Positions 1 to 12,051 of a stretch of 64,000 bases of DNA are shown here, piece by piece (positions within the stretch are counted from its first letter, which is position 1; each line of letters begins with the position of its first letter). This DNA is from Liquidambar formosana. Taxonomy: Eukaryota > Streptophyta > Magnoliopsida > Saxifragales > Altingiaceae. Under the pieces are notes generated by a model. It searched no databases, was not told the DNA's origin, and was given only the letters and a program-made list of their open reading frames with translations. The position numbers were made by a program, and so were the translations under genes. The stretch lies in assembly GCA_039720395.1 (NCBI GenBank), contig CM077833.1, positions 27,240,271-27,304,270 on the forward strand, given 5' to 3'.

Positions 1-39
1 TGAAATGGGTGTTTGATTAATTTGTATTATTTTGCGCAG

Positions 40-607
40 AGTATTACATTTGAGCGGTTCGTGATTCAAGCAGGATCGGATTTTACAGGGGTGGCCACGG
101 ATATGGTGTCCATGAACTCCACCGTAAAGCTCACTTTTCGCAACACTGCAACATTCTTTGGGGTCCACGTTACGCCAACACCTCTAGCTCTATCCTACTC
201 CCAAATCACTGTGGCCTCTGGAACCGTAAGCCATCGGCCTTCTCCATTGACATAAAATTCAAGATATTGATCTCAATCCTCTCCTGATTTATTCTTCTCT
301 GATTTGATGAATGTGGATATTGCAGATAAAGAAGTTTTATCAATCGAGGAAGAGCCAAAGGTCGATCACCGTAACGGTGATGGGCGACAAAATTCCTCTA
401 TATGGAAGTGGGGCTGGTTTGAGCAGCTCAACAGGCACGACGACCGTGCCAGTGCCTCTGACTTTGGACTTCATGGTCCGCTCGAGAGGGTACGTCCTGG
501 GAAAGCTGGTTAAGCCAAAGTTCTACAAGAGGATCGAGTGTTCTGTAACTTTTGATCCGAAGAAGATCAACGTCCCAATCTCGCTCAAGAACTGCACATA
601 CCAATAA
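40..607 (+). CDS. CC1: Companion-of-cellulose-synthase (CC1/CC2)-like LEA2 protein, 3' part only
   Basis: This is the C-terminal end of a group-2 LEA/NHL-type membrane protein resembling CC1/CC2. Those proteins link cellulose synthase complexes to cortical microtubules, with a cytosolic N-terminus, one membrane span and an apoplastic LEA2-like C-terminus. Two exons are visible: 40-225 (after an acceptor ending gcgcag) and 326-607 (acceptor attgcag), with a 100-bp GT-AG intron and phase-0 junctions. Together they give 155 residues, all from the apoplastic domain. The start (SITFERFVIQ) reads into a beta-rich LEA2 domain, the exon junction gives SGTIKKFYQSRKSQR, and the end is SLKNCTYQ followed by TAA. 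The N-terminal region with the membrane segment lies upstream of the window. Family assignment rests on the LEA2 pattern and the conserved NCTY-type ending, and is supported by gene order with SBP1 and HSFB4. A paralogue such as CC2 is possible. Confidence 0.75.
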
Positions 608-2961
608 TAATACACGGAGAAGAAATTGAAGAGTTTTTTTTTTTTTTTTTTTTTAAATTTTTTAAAATTTTAATATTGCTTTTTCTTGTTCATTATGCCG
701 AAGAGAAAAGAAGTGGAGAGACAGCTAAGACGGGCAGCTTTTGAGGTGTATGGGCCCGGAATGAGGGACGCGGTTTAAGACTTTTTGGGTGCCCAACTGC
801 CCATGGAGTGGGAATTATAAACAGGTTGAATTCGGTGGTGACTTTGCGAGTGATGATTACCTTCAATATACATTTTTTTCCTTACCTAGATGTGACGATA
901 GTATGTAATAATTTATTTATTTTTATTATGTGTATTTTCATTCTTTGGGTAATGCATGATTGCAATCTTCAATTCTTAAGTAATTAATGATATGATAATA
1001 AGTTTACTTTGAGTTTTCGGCCATGTTTTAAATTTAGCATCTGTTTGGTAAAATTGGGATTGTGTTTCAACAGCTACTGGACTTGTTCAACAATTTTAGG
1101 ACAAATATAATTTGGAAATTATTAGTTGTAGAATATTTGGAATTTTTGATCTTTTGTGTTCTCTGTACCATACAATACCAATAGGTGACTTGGCATGACA
1201 ACGGATATGAAATTGTTTCAACACTGAATCACAAAAAGAAAAAAATTTTAAAAAAAATTTTGATGCCGCTTCATGCAACAATCACACCAGATGATCTGAT
1301 GATTATATTTTAATGGGTAGGTGTGGGTGCAGGGATAGGGGTTGAGTATACAGAATTTTCAAATGCACGCAGTGGGTCCATAGAGTAGTTATTTTTGGCC
1401 CTAATAGCCTAATCATGGTGATATATTGGTCTTAATTAAAAACTCCTCTCACCGTGGGGCAGAGGTGCATATTAGTGGTATTATGCACCTACCACATGTC
1501 CGGCTATAATTAAAGAATCCACCCATATGCCCCCATAAAAATTACAAGGGCACAAGTAGAAGAGTAATAAAAACAATCGCATTAATAGTAAAATAAATCC
1601 TAGTCAGACATCTATTTGGCCAGAACTAACCAAATCAAAAACCTTGTAACAAAAAAATAAACACCCTTTCTTTTTAACTATATGAAGCTTAGAAAATTTT
1701 ATTTCATTTTCAAATGTTGATTCTAATTAAGAGCCTAACACCCCCAATCTTTTTACCGCCCCTATCACGCGAGGCAACAGCATTTTTTTTTTTTTTTATT
1801 GTTCAGTTTTTTTAAGCAATGCAGTGAGAGTATTAAGATATCAAACACGGTTGTTTTCTATGTACGTTCCACAAGGTCACTCGCCATCATCTTGATCGGG
1901 CTGTATTGTACAAAGGTCAATGTTCCCATGGCCTGTTTTGATCGACTCATTTGCTTATGTTTGAATTTCAAAATTTTAGCAAGACCTTTTAAATTAGTCA
2001 ATGGAATCATCATTGTCAAATTTTCAATATTCAAATATTAGATGAACAATTGAATGTATGGCAAACATAAACTCTACCGGTATTTTACATAAATTTCATT
2101 GGGTTTGGAATTCATACACCATTTCTTTAACCAAAAAAACCTTGGAACCCAATAGTTTCAAAAGATCAACACAAGAAAATATGTAAATACATTCTTGAAT
2201 TTTTCAGTACTGAATAAAAGATTAGTCTAAAAAGGACAACTAAATGAGCAGACAATAAATAATTTTGTCAATTAATCAAAGGATTATAAGAAAACCCACA
2301 TTGGGTTATGGTACAACCATACAATTATAAGTCTCTTAGTACAAATGTCTTTGGACCTATTAGTTGGCTTAATCCTACAAACAAAATCCAAAAGAGGCAG
2401 TGTGGGTGTTTAATGCATGAAAATTCAATCCAAGATTGGGTACCCAATCATATGTTTGCATTTTTTAGGTGAACAAAATATTGATTTGAGATTTACATTA
2501 TAATAATTAACACGAAAACAATTTGTCAATCTGAATGGATTTCCTTTATGAAACAATACATAAATAAATAAAAAATGAATTTGTTTTCACATTAAAATAA
2601 CATAAATACATAATGAACCCTCTCCGCATCCACACCTAGAGGAGAAGGCATAATTTAATGTTCTTACAACACAAGTTACAAAGGTGTTACCAAAATTATA
2701 GGTCCAAAGACAATTAAGCATTTGGGCCTGGTAGATCATGTGATCTATGGATCCCTACCATTGATCGAATCATCAAATGATCTTGGGCCTGGAACCCTAA
2801 AAGTAAGAACAACCTTCTCTTCTTCTTTTAATCTTTTCTTTCTCTTCTTCTCACCAACCTTCCCTTTTTCCCAGTGTGAAGTCGAAAAGGTAAAAAAAAA
2901 ACCATATGAACCAAAAGAGACAGCACCGTTTGTGCAAAAACCAAAGTTTACTTTGGACTTA
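608..2961. other. Intergenic, no gene seen
   Basis: AT-rich DNA downstream of the CC1-like gene. It starts with a poly-T run (about 634-654) that is probably part of the 3' UTR or just beyond it. Short ORFs on both strands have no recognisable domain and biased composition. No tRNA or hairpin precursor was recognised. Confidence 0.6.
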
Positions 2962-3347
2962 GACATCAAAAAGCCAGTGGGCGCAGAAGGTGAAGCCTGT
3001 GGGAATCGTTCAATGACCTCAATAAAAATACACGCAAAAGGTTAACAGGTATTAAAATAATACAAGAGTGGAAGGTTTTAAAGTTACTTTTTGGATACAA
3101 ATCGATAAGTTATCAACCAGATAAATCATACAAACAATGGTGGTTTGAATTTGGGAATAATGATTCCAACCTAAAAATTCCTAAATCTACCCGGTTACAT
3201 TTTTTGGGGAAATTACGAAGACCTAAAAAAAAACTGGTGGTAGTAGGAAATACATGGTTCTATGAAGATGAGAATTAGAAGTGCCATAATTTCCTTTTCA
3301 AAAAATGACAATGTGGAAAAAAAAGAGGGCGAATGCCCCTTTGGTTG

Positions 3348-3880
3348 TGTTGGATTATTTTAATATAGAATATTATATTTACTCATTCTAACCGTTTCAT
3401 GTGCAGGTTATTGCAAGAGTTACTAATATACATTTAATCTCTATTTTATTGCATTAGTTATGTGTGTATTAATAAGAGTTATTGGCTCCTAACCATTGAG
3501 CTGTTGAGGCTTTATTTGAGACTCTTTATCTTCTCCTATTAGATATATATATGTGTGTGTGTGGAATGTTTACATTGTTAGAGAGGAGAATACCAAGAGA
3601 TATAATACACATATATTCTTTGAGAAACATATTTTATGTATTGGGCAAAGTAGGGTGTTGGGAGAAGTTTCCTCTTCTCTAATTGTGCAGATTAGGGGAG
3701 TTACAGCAAAAGGCTGAGCTGTTGTATCCTGGAGGCGGCGTGCTAGTAGAAGCTACTGCACCGGAACATACCCGTAGTGGCGCGAACCGTCTTAAAGAGA
3801 GCGACCTAGTCCGCGCCTCAACTCAGCCTAATTTCATGTACTTCACTATTTTGAGGTAAAATCTGTATTTGGTTCCAACA
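3348..3880 (+). repeat. 5' LTR of the copia-type element
   Basis: A 533-bp LTR, TG...CA bounded. It is 19 bp shorter than the 3' LTR because one copy of a TTATTTTAAT direct repeat and the spacer are missing near its start. Confidence 0.93.
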
Positions 3881-5772
3881 ATTTTTAAGACGGTTCACCA
3901 TGGAAGGAAATAGTTGCTAAAAATCATATGGATTATTATTTCTAAAAATTTCAGAAAATTTGATAATAATCTCTATTTATTTATTAAGCATGTTGTGCTC
4001 CTGCTGGGTATGATACCCGTTAGTCATCCCATATGAAGTCATCTTCTATGCTGAAACCTATAAACCAATATGATTTAACCATGTGACAGTAAATTCGTTT
4101 ATATCCGCAGTTATAATTTTCCTTCATATATGTGTAGATATATGTAAATTTTTATTTTGGATGAATTAGACGGATTATATTGAAAAAGATGTCTAGTGAC
4201 GACTCCCTACACATTTATAAAAAAATAAAAATAAAAAAAAAATAAAAAAAAAAATTATTAACGTCAGTTTTGCCAATTGGCAAAGCAAACCAGTCTATTT
4301 TAAGCTTAATCACCAATCTATTTTAAGCTTAATCAAGCTGACCAATTAGTTGGCACAATGAGAGGAGTCAATATGGCTTTTGTCTTGGCTTTTGAAGAAG
4401 TTGTTTCTTTTACCACTTATTAACAAGCCTTATTACAGATGTGATTTGAACACATATAACAAAATGCACAAACCCTATAAACCCAATAGATTTCCCTTGG
4501 GTTTTGGTTCTGAATATATAATTTTGATAATTAGTAATTTATGATCTTGATGATTTTCTTGCATCTGAACTCAATTTTTAATTGTCAACTTGATTCATTT
4601 TTATACGGTTGGCATAATTGCTTGTCTAAGGATTGTGCTGTGGGCGTTCAAAGGTGATGTACCCAAGGTATGATCTAATCATGGTATGCCATTTGTCAGT
4701 TTCAATTGGATTTGAACATCCATTTTAATTAAGATTTTTTATATACATTTTAACATAAAGGGAAAATATATGTTCATGCTGGACTCTTGGTATTTCATAA
4801 AGAATCTGATTATAATATACTAAATATACATTATTATATTATTTTTTATTTGCCATCATAGCATTGGTGGTGGTGGATATACATGGTGATTTTTTACCCT
4901 TTATTATATTCAATAGCATTTAACCTTTTGTATTGTTGTAATATGTAGTGGTGAGGTTAATACCTCTTTTCGTTACACTACTTTAATACCAACGGTTACC
5001 TTTTTTAAGACTTAAAATTGTCTTTAAAATTATTTAGAGTTTGGTTACAATTGCATGTCTTTAATTGCTTCAGCCGTTGGGTTGTAGTAAATTTGATAAT
5101 GAATGGGTTATAAAGTTTTTTTTACTGTGGCTTTAGAACACTTTCATATCAGGGGGTATCATAGCATCTATTGCCAACGGTCATAAATAATTATTATCAT
5201 TTTGTTGAACGTTAGAGCATGTGTTATATCACCATCAATACATGAACATTTGGGTTTCATTCTCTCAAGCATATTCTCATTTTTCTGGATTGAATATTCG
5301 AATGAGTGCAGAACTTAAAATGTGCAGCTCACATAATTCACATTATACATTGCATGGGCTTACTGACATTGATATGTCTATGTGATTGAGCATGAAAATT
5401 AGATATATATATATATAATGTGGAAATTATGCATGGTGGTGATAGTTTTTATTTGTGAGTGCAGTGTACATGCAATACACAGGTACGCTATTTATGCCTA
5501 GACGGTTGTGTTTCATAATATATTAGTTCTTAAAATTAGAATTATAAGGGCATACTTTAATGTGAGATGATATGTCTACTATTTTTGAGTTATTGAATTT
5601 GCTCAATATATTATGTGATTTTCTCTTATTCATAAAGGAGAAAAAAATTATATTTTTTCTTCTATGTTACAAATGCGGATATGTTCCTTAAATCTAGAGA
5701 TAGTGGGGGTGTACAGATTGTAGTTCTTGAAACTACTTATTATAGCTTATTATATATGTGATACCCGCTATA

Positions 5773-6180
5773 CTTGAAAGGTGTAGTGATGTTAATTGGT
5801 ACATCCAATTTGGTGATTTTGTGATTTCCACTGGTTATGTAATTATATTAAAAGGTGGAGCTCTTTGTTGGAAAGTCCACTATGAAGGTAGAGCTTATAA
5901 CTCTAGCCTCAGCCAGTGAAGAAGCGGGTTGGTTATTTGATTTTATATTTGAGATATCTATGTGGGATATACCTGTACCACCTGTCTTGCTATATTGTGA
6001 TATGAAACGATTTTGATTGTACTGTTGCGTTTGGCAAAGTACATAATAGATATTGTGAGAAAGCCAAATCTGTGAGATGATATTTGAGCATTGACTCAAT
6101 AAATGTTAATTATGTGAAATCATGTGATAATCTTGTGCGCTGATTCTTTGACTTGAGAAAATGATCTGGTATACATCGTG
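5773..6180 (+). pseudogene. Decayed copia RNase H domain
   Basis: Read on the plus strand, this stretch resembles the end of a Ty1/copia polyprotein. It has a CSDVNW-like start, then TGYVIILKGGALCWKS, then ELITLASASEEAGWL, then VPPVLLYCD, and further down a VNYVKSCDN remnant. These match the usual order in copia RNase H (SDADWAG, TSGYVF..GGAISWKS, EAEYIALASASEEAVWL, P..I.CDN, KHI..YVKS.DN). Stop codons at several places and missing catalytic surroundings make it non-functional. It shows the element is copia rather than gypsy. The rest of the polyprotein is not recognisable. Confidence 0.75.
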
Positions 6181-6813
6181 GGGGATGAGACTTAAGCCCA
6201 AAGATAATTTAAATCGCCTATGAGGATACCCTACCTAGGGACTGGAGATCCCAAGAACTAGGTTAAAGGGTCAAACGAATCATAGAGTGGTTTGTGAGTG
6301 GACATGCACAATGTATATAGTCTCTTAAGACTGATAGTTCATCCCTATGATGTGGTGCATATGATCCTGTAACGATTTGGAGGTTGAGATTATATTTCTC
6401 TTAATGAGCTCTATAGCCCTTATGGGTGGGATGTTAAAGTTATGGGAGCATCCTTGATAGACTCACCTATATGAGTTTGGAAGTGGAGCCGCTTCCTATG
6501 AGAATTGGGCTAATTCTCTAGACCGCTCATGAAAGCTGGGATTAAGCACATGGCCGTAATGTGCTAGCTTATGAAACTTGTATGGAGACACCTTGGATAT
6601 TGTGTGTGTGACGTGGTTCTACGTACCTTCAAGCAGTCTTAGTTTCAAGGCTTAGTCCACTTTGACTCTAATACGAGAATTGCCGAAACACTAAGTGAGG
6701 GTTTCAAGGCATTGCCACCCTCATAATGCACGATATTCTAACTTTGCCCAAAGTTTTCTTTTATATATAGTGGTATTATTTTAAATTTATTTTTATTAAA
6801 ATAAGTGGGGGAT

Positions 6814-7365
6814 TGTTGGATTATTTTAATAAAAATAATTTATTTTAATATAGAATATTATATTTACTCATTCTAACCGTTTCATGTGCAGGTTATTGCA
6901 AGAGTTACTAATATACATTTAATCTCTATTTTATTGCATTAGTTATGTGTGTATTAATAAGAGTTATTGGCTCCTAGCCATTGAGCTGTTGAGGCTTTAT
7001 TTGAGACTCTTTATCTTCTCCTATTAGATATATATATGTGTGTGTGTGGAATGTTTACATTGTTAGAGAGGAGAATACCAAGAGATATAATACACATATA
7101 TTCTTTGAGAAACATATTTTATGTATTGGGCAAAGTAGGGTGTTGGGAGAAGTTTCCTCTTCTCTAATTGTGCAGATTAGGGGAGTTACAGCAAAGGGCT
7201 GAGCTGTTGTATCCTGGAGGCGGCGTGCTAGTAGAAGCTACTGCACCGGAACATACCCGTAGTGGCGCGAACCGTCTTAAAGAGAGCGACCTAGTCCGCG
7301 CCTCAACTCAGCCTAATTTCATGTACTTCACTATTTTGAGGTAAAATCTGTATTTGGTTCCAACA
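6814..7365 (+). repeat. 3' LTR of the copia-type element
   Basis: A 552-bp LTR directly after the polypurine tract and ending CCAACA before the GGTTG target duplication. It keeps the 19 bp lost from the 5' LTR. Confidence 0.93.
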
Positions 7366-7410
7366 GGTTGTGATTCATGGTATCTGTGAGTCCATTCGTT
7401 TTAACACGAT

Positions 7411-9123
7411 TTTATAATAAACATATTTTATAATATACTATCTATGTTTCAGTTTTTTCAGTTTGGTTTGGTTTTTCTAACATGCAAACCAAAACCAAAA
7501 CCAAAACCAAACAAATGAAAAGAAAACCAAACCATCGTTTGGTTTGATTCAGTATGGTTCTCGGTTTTAACCTAAACCATGAACACCCATAACCATAACG
7601 CCATATCATCCGTATCACAGGTCAGTACCAATAGAACAAAAAAGTATCAATGGAGCAAATGAGATTTCCGTTAAAACAATAAAAAATGAAAATATCTAAT
7701 TTGCCATTCCAACTTTACTCTATTCCTATTTACATTTGATACATATAATATGCATGCCTATGTAGGCAAAGCTGAAGCAGTATCAACGCATGACTCACTT
7801 GATAATTGGGAAAAGAATAGCAAAATAACAAGCAGATTCATCAAACCCAAACCAATCCGCAAGGAAGCCATACCTAAAAAAATTGAAGCATATTTGATTT
7901 TGGCAAAATACACACCTCAAGCGACTTAGAAATTGTGACATTAAAAATAGGAATGCAAGCCTCCTGACAAGATTGGAAAAAGGGGCTTGAAAAGTTTTCT
8001 AAACCCATGCTTGTTTATTCATGAACTTTCAGTTCTAGTTTCCATATCAAAATTCATTGCAGAGTGAAAGGAAGAGTTAGGTGAGTTCCAAAATTTGTTC
8101 AACTCAACATGAAATAGTATAAGAGTATCCATAAAACCTAATCACCCACTGCTACAAGTAATGCATTTGAGCTATGTTACACTTAGATCCATTCTCCTTA
8201 ATCTTTCAACTTTATTTTTTCCTCATCACTTGCCATGGTGACTCTATCTATATGAAACTACGACAGTATGACATAGAATTGGGCCCTAATCGCATAGGAG
8301 AAGATAACTTCAAAAGAGCATTTATAGAACAAGCTCGCATCTATGCTAAATTCATTTTAAAAACACAAACACAAATTGCACACAAGAGGAACAACATGTA
8401 TCATATTAACAAAATATAGAGGATCCAAAAAAACCATCTCAGTGGAGGAAAGGCAAAGAAGAATGGAGGTTTTTTCTTTGCAAGAGGTGACCCCTACTCC
8501 TTACTAGTAGTCCTTTACTAGCTATTGATGTTATGGATAATCAACTGAGTTGAGTCTACGAGGTAGAAACAATTATCCCATGCTATCCAGCAAAAGAAAC
8601 AACCAACCACAAAAACAAACAATTCTAAGAAAGTCCTTTCTTCCAACGACCTTTCACCCCTTCATCTGCCCACTCCCATCCTGTACAATCAGGTCCTACC
8701 AGTGTTTGCATTGTGATACTGTCCCACAGAGCTGTGAAAGTCACATCATAAAGGCCGTTGATTTTCAGATAATCTGCTGCCTGGAAATGAAACAGACACC
8801 AGAAACAAAAATAAATAAATAAAAACAAAATTTTTTTAAAAAATAATAATAATGAAAACCTTCTTTCTAATATTGTATTTAAAATAGATAAATAATAGCA
8901 TTTAATTGAAGATGCAACAATTATAATTAATTACTCAATAAATTTGATGGAAATAGCCCTTCCAATGTCTGCATTCATCATATGCTCTTCAACAAATGCT
9001 AAATTGATTAGTCAATAGATAATTTGATTATTCAACAGGGCCAAAGAAATTTACCAAAAAACAACTAGCAGTCCATAACAATTGCAAAGTGGGCACGCAT
9101 CTGTGGGGACATTTCAAATGATG
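7411..9123. repeat. Segmental duplication copy B
   Basis: About 1.7 kb matching 12616-14358 in the same orientation with dispersed substitutions and small indels. The left edge falls inside a hAT-type MITE that is complete in the other copy (12303-12797). The right edge joins repeat A' at 9123. It carries the orphan SKP1-like exon. An 81-codon plus-strand ORF occurs at the same place in both copies (8174-8419 and 13382-13627), but about 13 residues differ, so it looks unselected. Confidence 0.88.
8625..8780 (-). pseudogene. Orphan second exon of a SKP1-like gene
   Basis: The minus strand reads from a good acceptor (tttccag at 8781) into AADYLKINGLYDVTFTALWD and on for 51 codons to a TAG at 8625-8627. 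The start matches the helix after the conserved SKP1 intron (AANYLNIK.LLDLTC..VADMI). It is a copy of the exon at 13866-14024 within the segmental duplication. No SKP1 first exon (the ITLKSSDGE.F region) lies upstream on the minus strand, where repeat A' follows instead. It is therefore probably not expressed as a SKP1 protein. The frame is still open, so the copy is young or has been lucky. Confidence 0.7.
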
Positions 9124-9557
9124 ACATCAAAAAGCCAGTGGGCACAGAAGGTGAAGCCTGTGGGAATCGTTCGATAACCTCATTAAAAATACACGCAAAA
9201 GGTTAACAGGTATTAAAATAATACAAGAGTGGAAGGTTCTAAAGTTACTTTTTGGATACAAATGGATGTATTTAATAGGTTATCAACCAGATAAATCATA
9301 GAAACAATGGTGGTTTGAATTTGGGAATAATGAATCCAACCTAAAAATTCCTAAATCTACCCCGTTACGTTTTTTGGGGAAATTACAAAGACCTAAAAAA
9401 AAACTGGTGGTAGTAGGAAATACATGGTTCTATGAAGACGAGAATTAGAAGTACGATAATTTCCTTTTCAAAAAATGACAATGTGGAAGAAAAGAAGGCG
9501 AATGCCCCTTTGGTTGTGATTCATGGTATCTATGAGTCCATTCGTTTTAACACGATT
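9123..9557. repeat. Direct repeat A', uninterrupted copy
   Basis: Matches 2962-3347 plus 7371-7411. This copy keeps the empty LTR target site around ttggttgtgattcatgg (9511-9527), which confirms the insertion point and target duplication of the LTR element. Confidence 0.87.
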
Positions 9558-10338
9558 GCTAATATTGTGTCTCTTAATTTAATGACGAAAATCTGTTTTG
9601 TGAAAATAGAAAACTCACGAGCTGGAAAAAGCTCGCCAAGCCATTATTTGATTATCACTCGGGTAAGGAGGGGAAAAAATTGTTTTAACATCCCACTCTC
9701 CTTGCTACATCTCTATGTATCGAAACAAAGTCGCAACCAGATAAGCGATGGTAAAAATTGTGAAATATCTTGTAAAAATGAATCTCAAGGTTAATTGGAA
9801 GTGGGGTTATGTCCCCAAGATGCAAGTTAAAATCGTTTGTATCCTCATCCCAATGGTTCCATAAAGACCACATTTCGACGAGAGTGTAGGGGCAAAAGGA
9901 TGGCTTTGTAAAGACCATTGTATCAAATTCATCCTATATTTGTTATAGATGAAGATTGCAATAAAATAGATAAGATTGCAATTCTAATTACGAACAATAG
10001 ATGAAAACAAATTGTTAAAATTGTTTCGAATTGGTTTCTACACTAACAAATTTCAGAATTCAAATCAAAATGAGGGAGAGAGAAGAATGATACAATCAAA
10101 GTGAGAGATTAGGAGAGATAGAAGAAAAGGAAGAAAAAGAGAATGATAGATGGCAAATTCTAGAGAAAAAAAGGAGATGATTGAAGCTAAGCTGTTGCAA
10201 GAGCAATCATTACTGTGTGGTGAAGGAGGCTTTTTTTTGAATGTCATGGTTTTCCTTTTATAGACATTGGCCTACGACTACCTTCAAAGCATCCTTCAAT
10301 AATGTTGTAACAAGTGTCGCACTTCTCAAACTTCTCTA
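9558..10338. other. Intergenic, no gene seen
   Basis: Short ORFs only (9432-9794 plus, 9685-9918 minus, 10065-10247 minus), none with a recognisable domain. 10070-10180 is purine-rich on the plus strand. Confidence 0.55.
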
Positions 10339-11070
10339 GAATTGATCCATGACGGAAGGGTTCGGGTCAGGCTGTTGGTGAGCAGCGACCCGATCCCTTA
10401 CCCACGGCAATCTAATTATAATTTAATAAAATTAAAGGACTTGCCCATAAAATTTCGATATTACCAGACGCGACTAGAAAGTTCAAAGAATCTTGCATCG
10501 GCCACTTCTCCAGTCTATGTGACAGAACACATCTCCTTCCCCCTCTCTTTCCCCTTTTCCGTCTCGCCATGGCTTTGCCTCAACATCACTTCCAACAACT
10601 CCATCCAACAATGACAGCAACATCAACAGCAACCGAAACCCTTGAGGTAAGTTTCACGAAGAGATGAAAACAAAAAACCTTTATTTTCGAAACCCTAACA
10701 ATCTTCAATATCCTTCAACATGTTCTTCAATCTTTCATCATATGATTGATTTCTTTTTCTTGTGTTCCTCAGAAATTTATACACAATCGATGGTCAGATT
10801 CAGCCACAGGTCGCGTATTTTAACGGAGCTAATTTCTCAGATCAGTCGCAGCATCCTCCGTATATTCCTCCATGTAAAATCTCTCATCTCCGCCCTTTTT
10901 CTCCTTACTGCTTGGTAGTGTTGTTGTTTTTTTTTTTTTTAATAAAGTATTTTGTCTTTTTCCTGAGAAACCGTTGGAAAAGAAAAGAAAAGAAAATCTT
11001 GGTTTCCCTGGAAAATTAAATTATCGACTCAGCTAAGTCTTTAACAACTCCCTTGCTAAATTAGGTTTAA
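10339..11070 (+). repeat. Partial duplication of the SBP1 5' region
   Basis: Matches 25661-26398 in the same orientation: upstream flank, exon 1, intron 1, exon 2 and the start of intron 2. Similarity ends just after ccttgctaaattagg. No copy of exons 3-4 follows. Confidence 0.9.
10569..10873 (+). pseudogene. Truncated, frameshifted copy of SBP1/BRG1 (exons 1-2)
   Basis: The start codon context (gccatggctttgcctca) and both splice sites match the intact gene at 25888. Exon 1 (10569-10646) is 78 nt against 77 nt in the intact gene, and its CAA-rich stretch has been altered, so it exits in a different phase. Exon 2 (10773-10873) keeps its 101-nt length, but in the new frame it meets TAA at 10821-10823. 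Exons encoding the coiled coil and the RING finger are missing. A short leader protein or non-coding transcript could still arise, because the upstream region was copied too. Classed as a pseudogene. Confidence 0.85.
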
Positions 11071-11192
11071 ATTATCACTATGTTTTAAAGAGGCATTTAG
11101 TTAAGATGCAAGGCAACCGTTGGATTGGAAAAGGATCTATAGCTTAAAAAATGTGTAAGAGTAAGAGTTTTACCAAGTGTCAACGGAACCTA

Positions 11193-11583
11193 GGGAGGGA
11201 TTTGTTTACACTCAATAAAACTTTTACTCTTACACCCCTTAATAACTTTTTGTAGGATTAATATTTTTCCAAATCAACTATTAGATTAAATACTCTTCTC
11301 ATCGAGATCATGTATACCAAATTTCACATTGAGCAGATACTCGTAAGCATTTCATTTATAAATTAACTTTTCTTTTTGCAAATAAACTATAATTTAGGCC
11401 GGTTTATCAATGGAATAATTCCTAATTTCTAATTAATGTGAAATTTGATATACATGATCTCCATGAGATTAGTATTCAATCCAACGGTTGATTTGGAAAA
11501 AATTAGCAATATCAATCCTACAAAAAGTTATTGAGGGGTATAAGAATAAAAAGTTTTACACTGAGTGTAAACGGATCCCTCCC
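11193..11583. mobile_element. Long-inverted-repeat MITE
   Basis: The ends GGGAGGGATttGTTTACACTC and its inverse GAGTGTAAACGGATCCCTCCC start inverted repeats of roughly 150 bp each (terminal parts, the ACCCCTTAATAACTTTTTGT / ACAAAAAGTTATTGAGGGGT block, and the GATCATGTATACCAAATTTCACAT block). A stray copy of the right end lies just outside the left end (about 11150-11190), which suggests a nested or repeated insertion. The superfamily was not decided because no clear target duplication was seen. Confidence 0.75.
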
Positions 11584-11644
11584 CATAATATATAGATATA
11601 GAATAGATCAATATAGATATATAGATATATATTAGATTAAACAA

Positions 11645-12051
11645 GGGTCTCTATTGGCATCATGAAACTAACTTGTTTTACACCCTCAATTCCTTATTAC
11701 TTTTCAAGATTTTATGAAAAATATAAAGAAATGAGTGAAAACTGATTGCGTAATCCATTATAAAACATTATTATAAACTACTTTGTAAAGGAAATTTTTT
11801 TAAAAAATTGTTGTTTAAGTACACTTATTGGATTTTTACAGAGAAAAAAAACTATAAATGGCAAAAATATCCACTTAAATAAAAAATTTTAGGAAAATTT
11901 TTATTTTACAAAATTAAAATTTTCCAAAATTGATAAAAATTAAAAGATAACACAACCAATGTTTATGAAAACCTTTATATTTTTCTTAAACCTTAAAAAA
12001 CCACAGGATTGGAGGGTGCCAAGCAAGTCTTGGGTGCCAGAAAAGGCCCTC
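11645..12051. mobile_element. Mutator-type MITE, degraded copy
   Basis: Starts GGGTCTCTATTGGCA and ends near GGGTGCCAGAAAAGGCCC. The interior matches the other members at 17804-18224, 33744-34142 and 52264-52659, with the shared features aagattttatgaaaaatata, a paired block around 'aacattatttt..aac..ctttg', and its inverse. No clean target duplication was found for this copy. Confidence 0.65.

Larger units (their letters stand above)
3348..7365 (+). mobile_element. Ty1/copia-type LTR retrotransposon, coding-dead, recently inserted
   Basis: The element begins TGTTGGATTA and ends TTCCAACA, flanked by a perfect 5-bp target duplication GGTTG (3343-3347 and 7366-7370). The 5' LTR is 3348-3880 and the 3' LTR is 6814-7365. 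The LTRs differ by about two substitutions and one 19-bp indel. A purine-rich tract (aataagtgggggat) abuts the 3' LTR, as expected for the plus-strand primer. The 2.9-kb interior has no long ORF; only a decayed copia RNase H region is recognisable. No standard initiator-Met primer-binding site (TGGTATCAGAGC type) follows the 5' LTR. Near-identical LTRs with a dead interior suggest a non-autonomous copy moved by enzymes from a relative. Confidence 0.92.
2962..7411. repeat. Direct repeat A, split by the LTR element
   Basis: Positions 2962-3347 followed by 7371-7411 form one segment that matches 9123-9557 in the same orientation with scattered substitutions. The shared stretch runs from gacatcaaaaagccagtggg to ttcgttttaacacgatt. 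The LTR retrotransposon at 3348-7365 interrupts only this copy, so it inserted after the A/A' duplication. No coding content was recognised. Confidence 0.85.
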
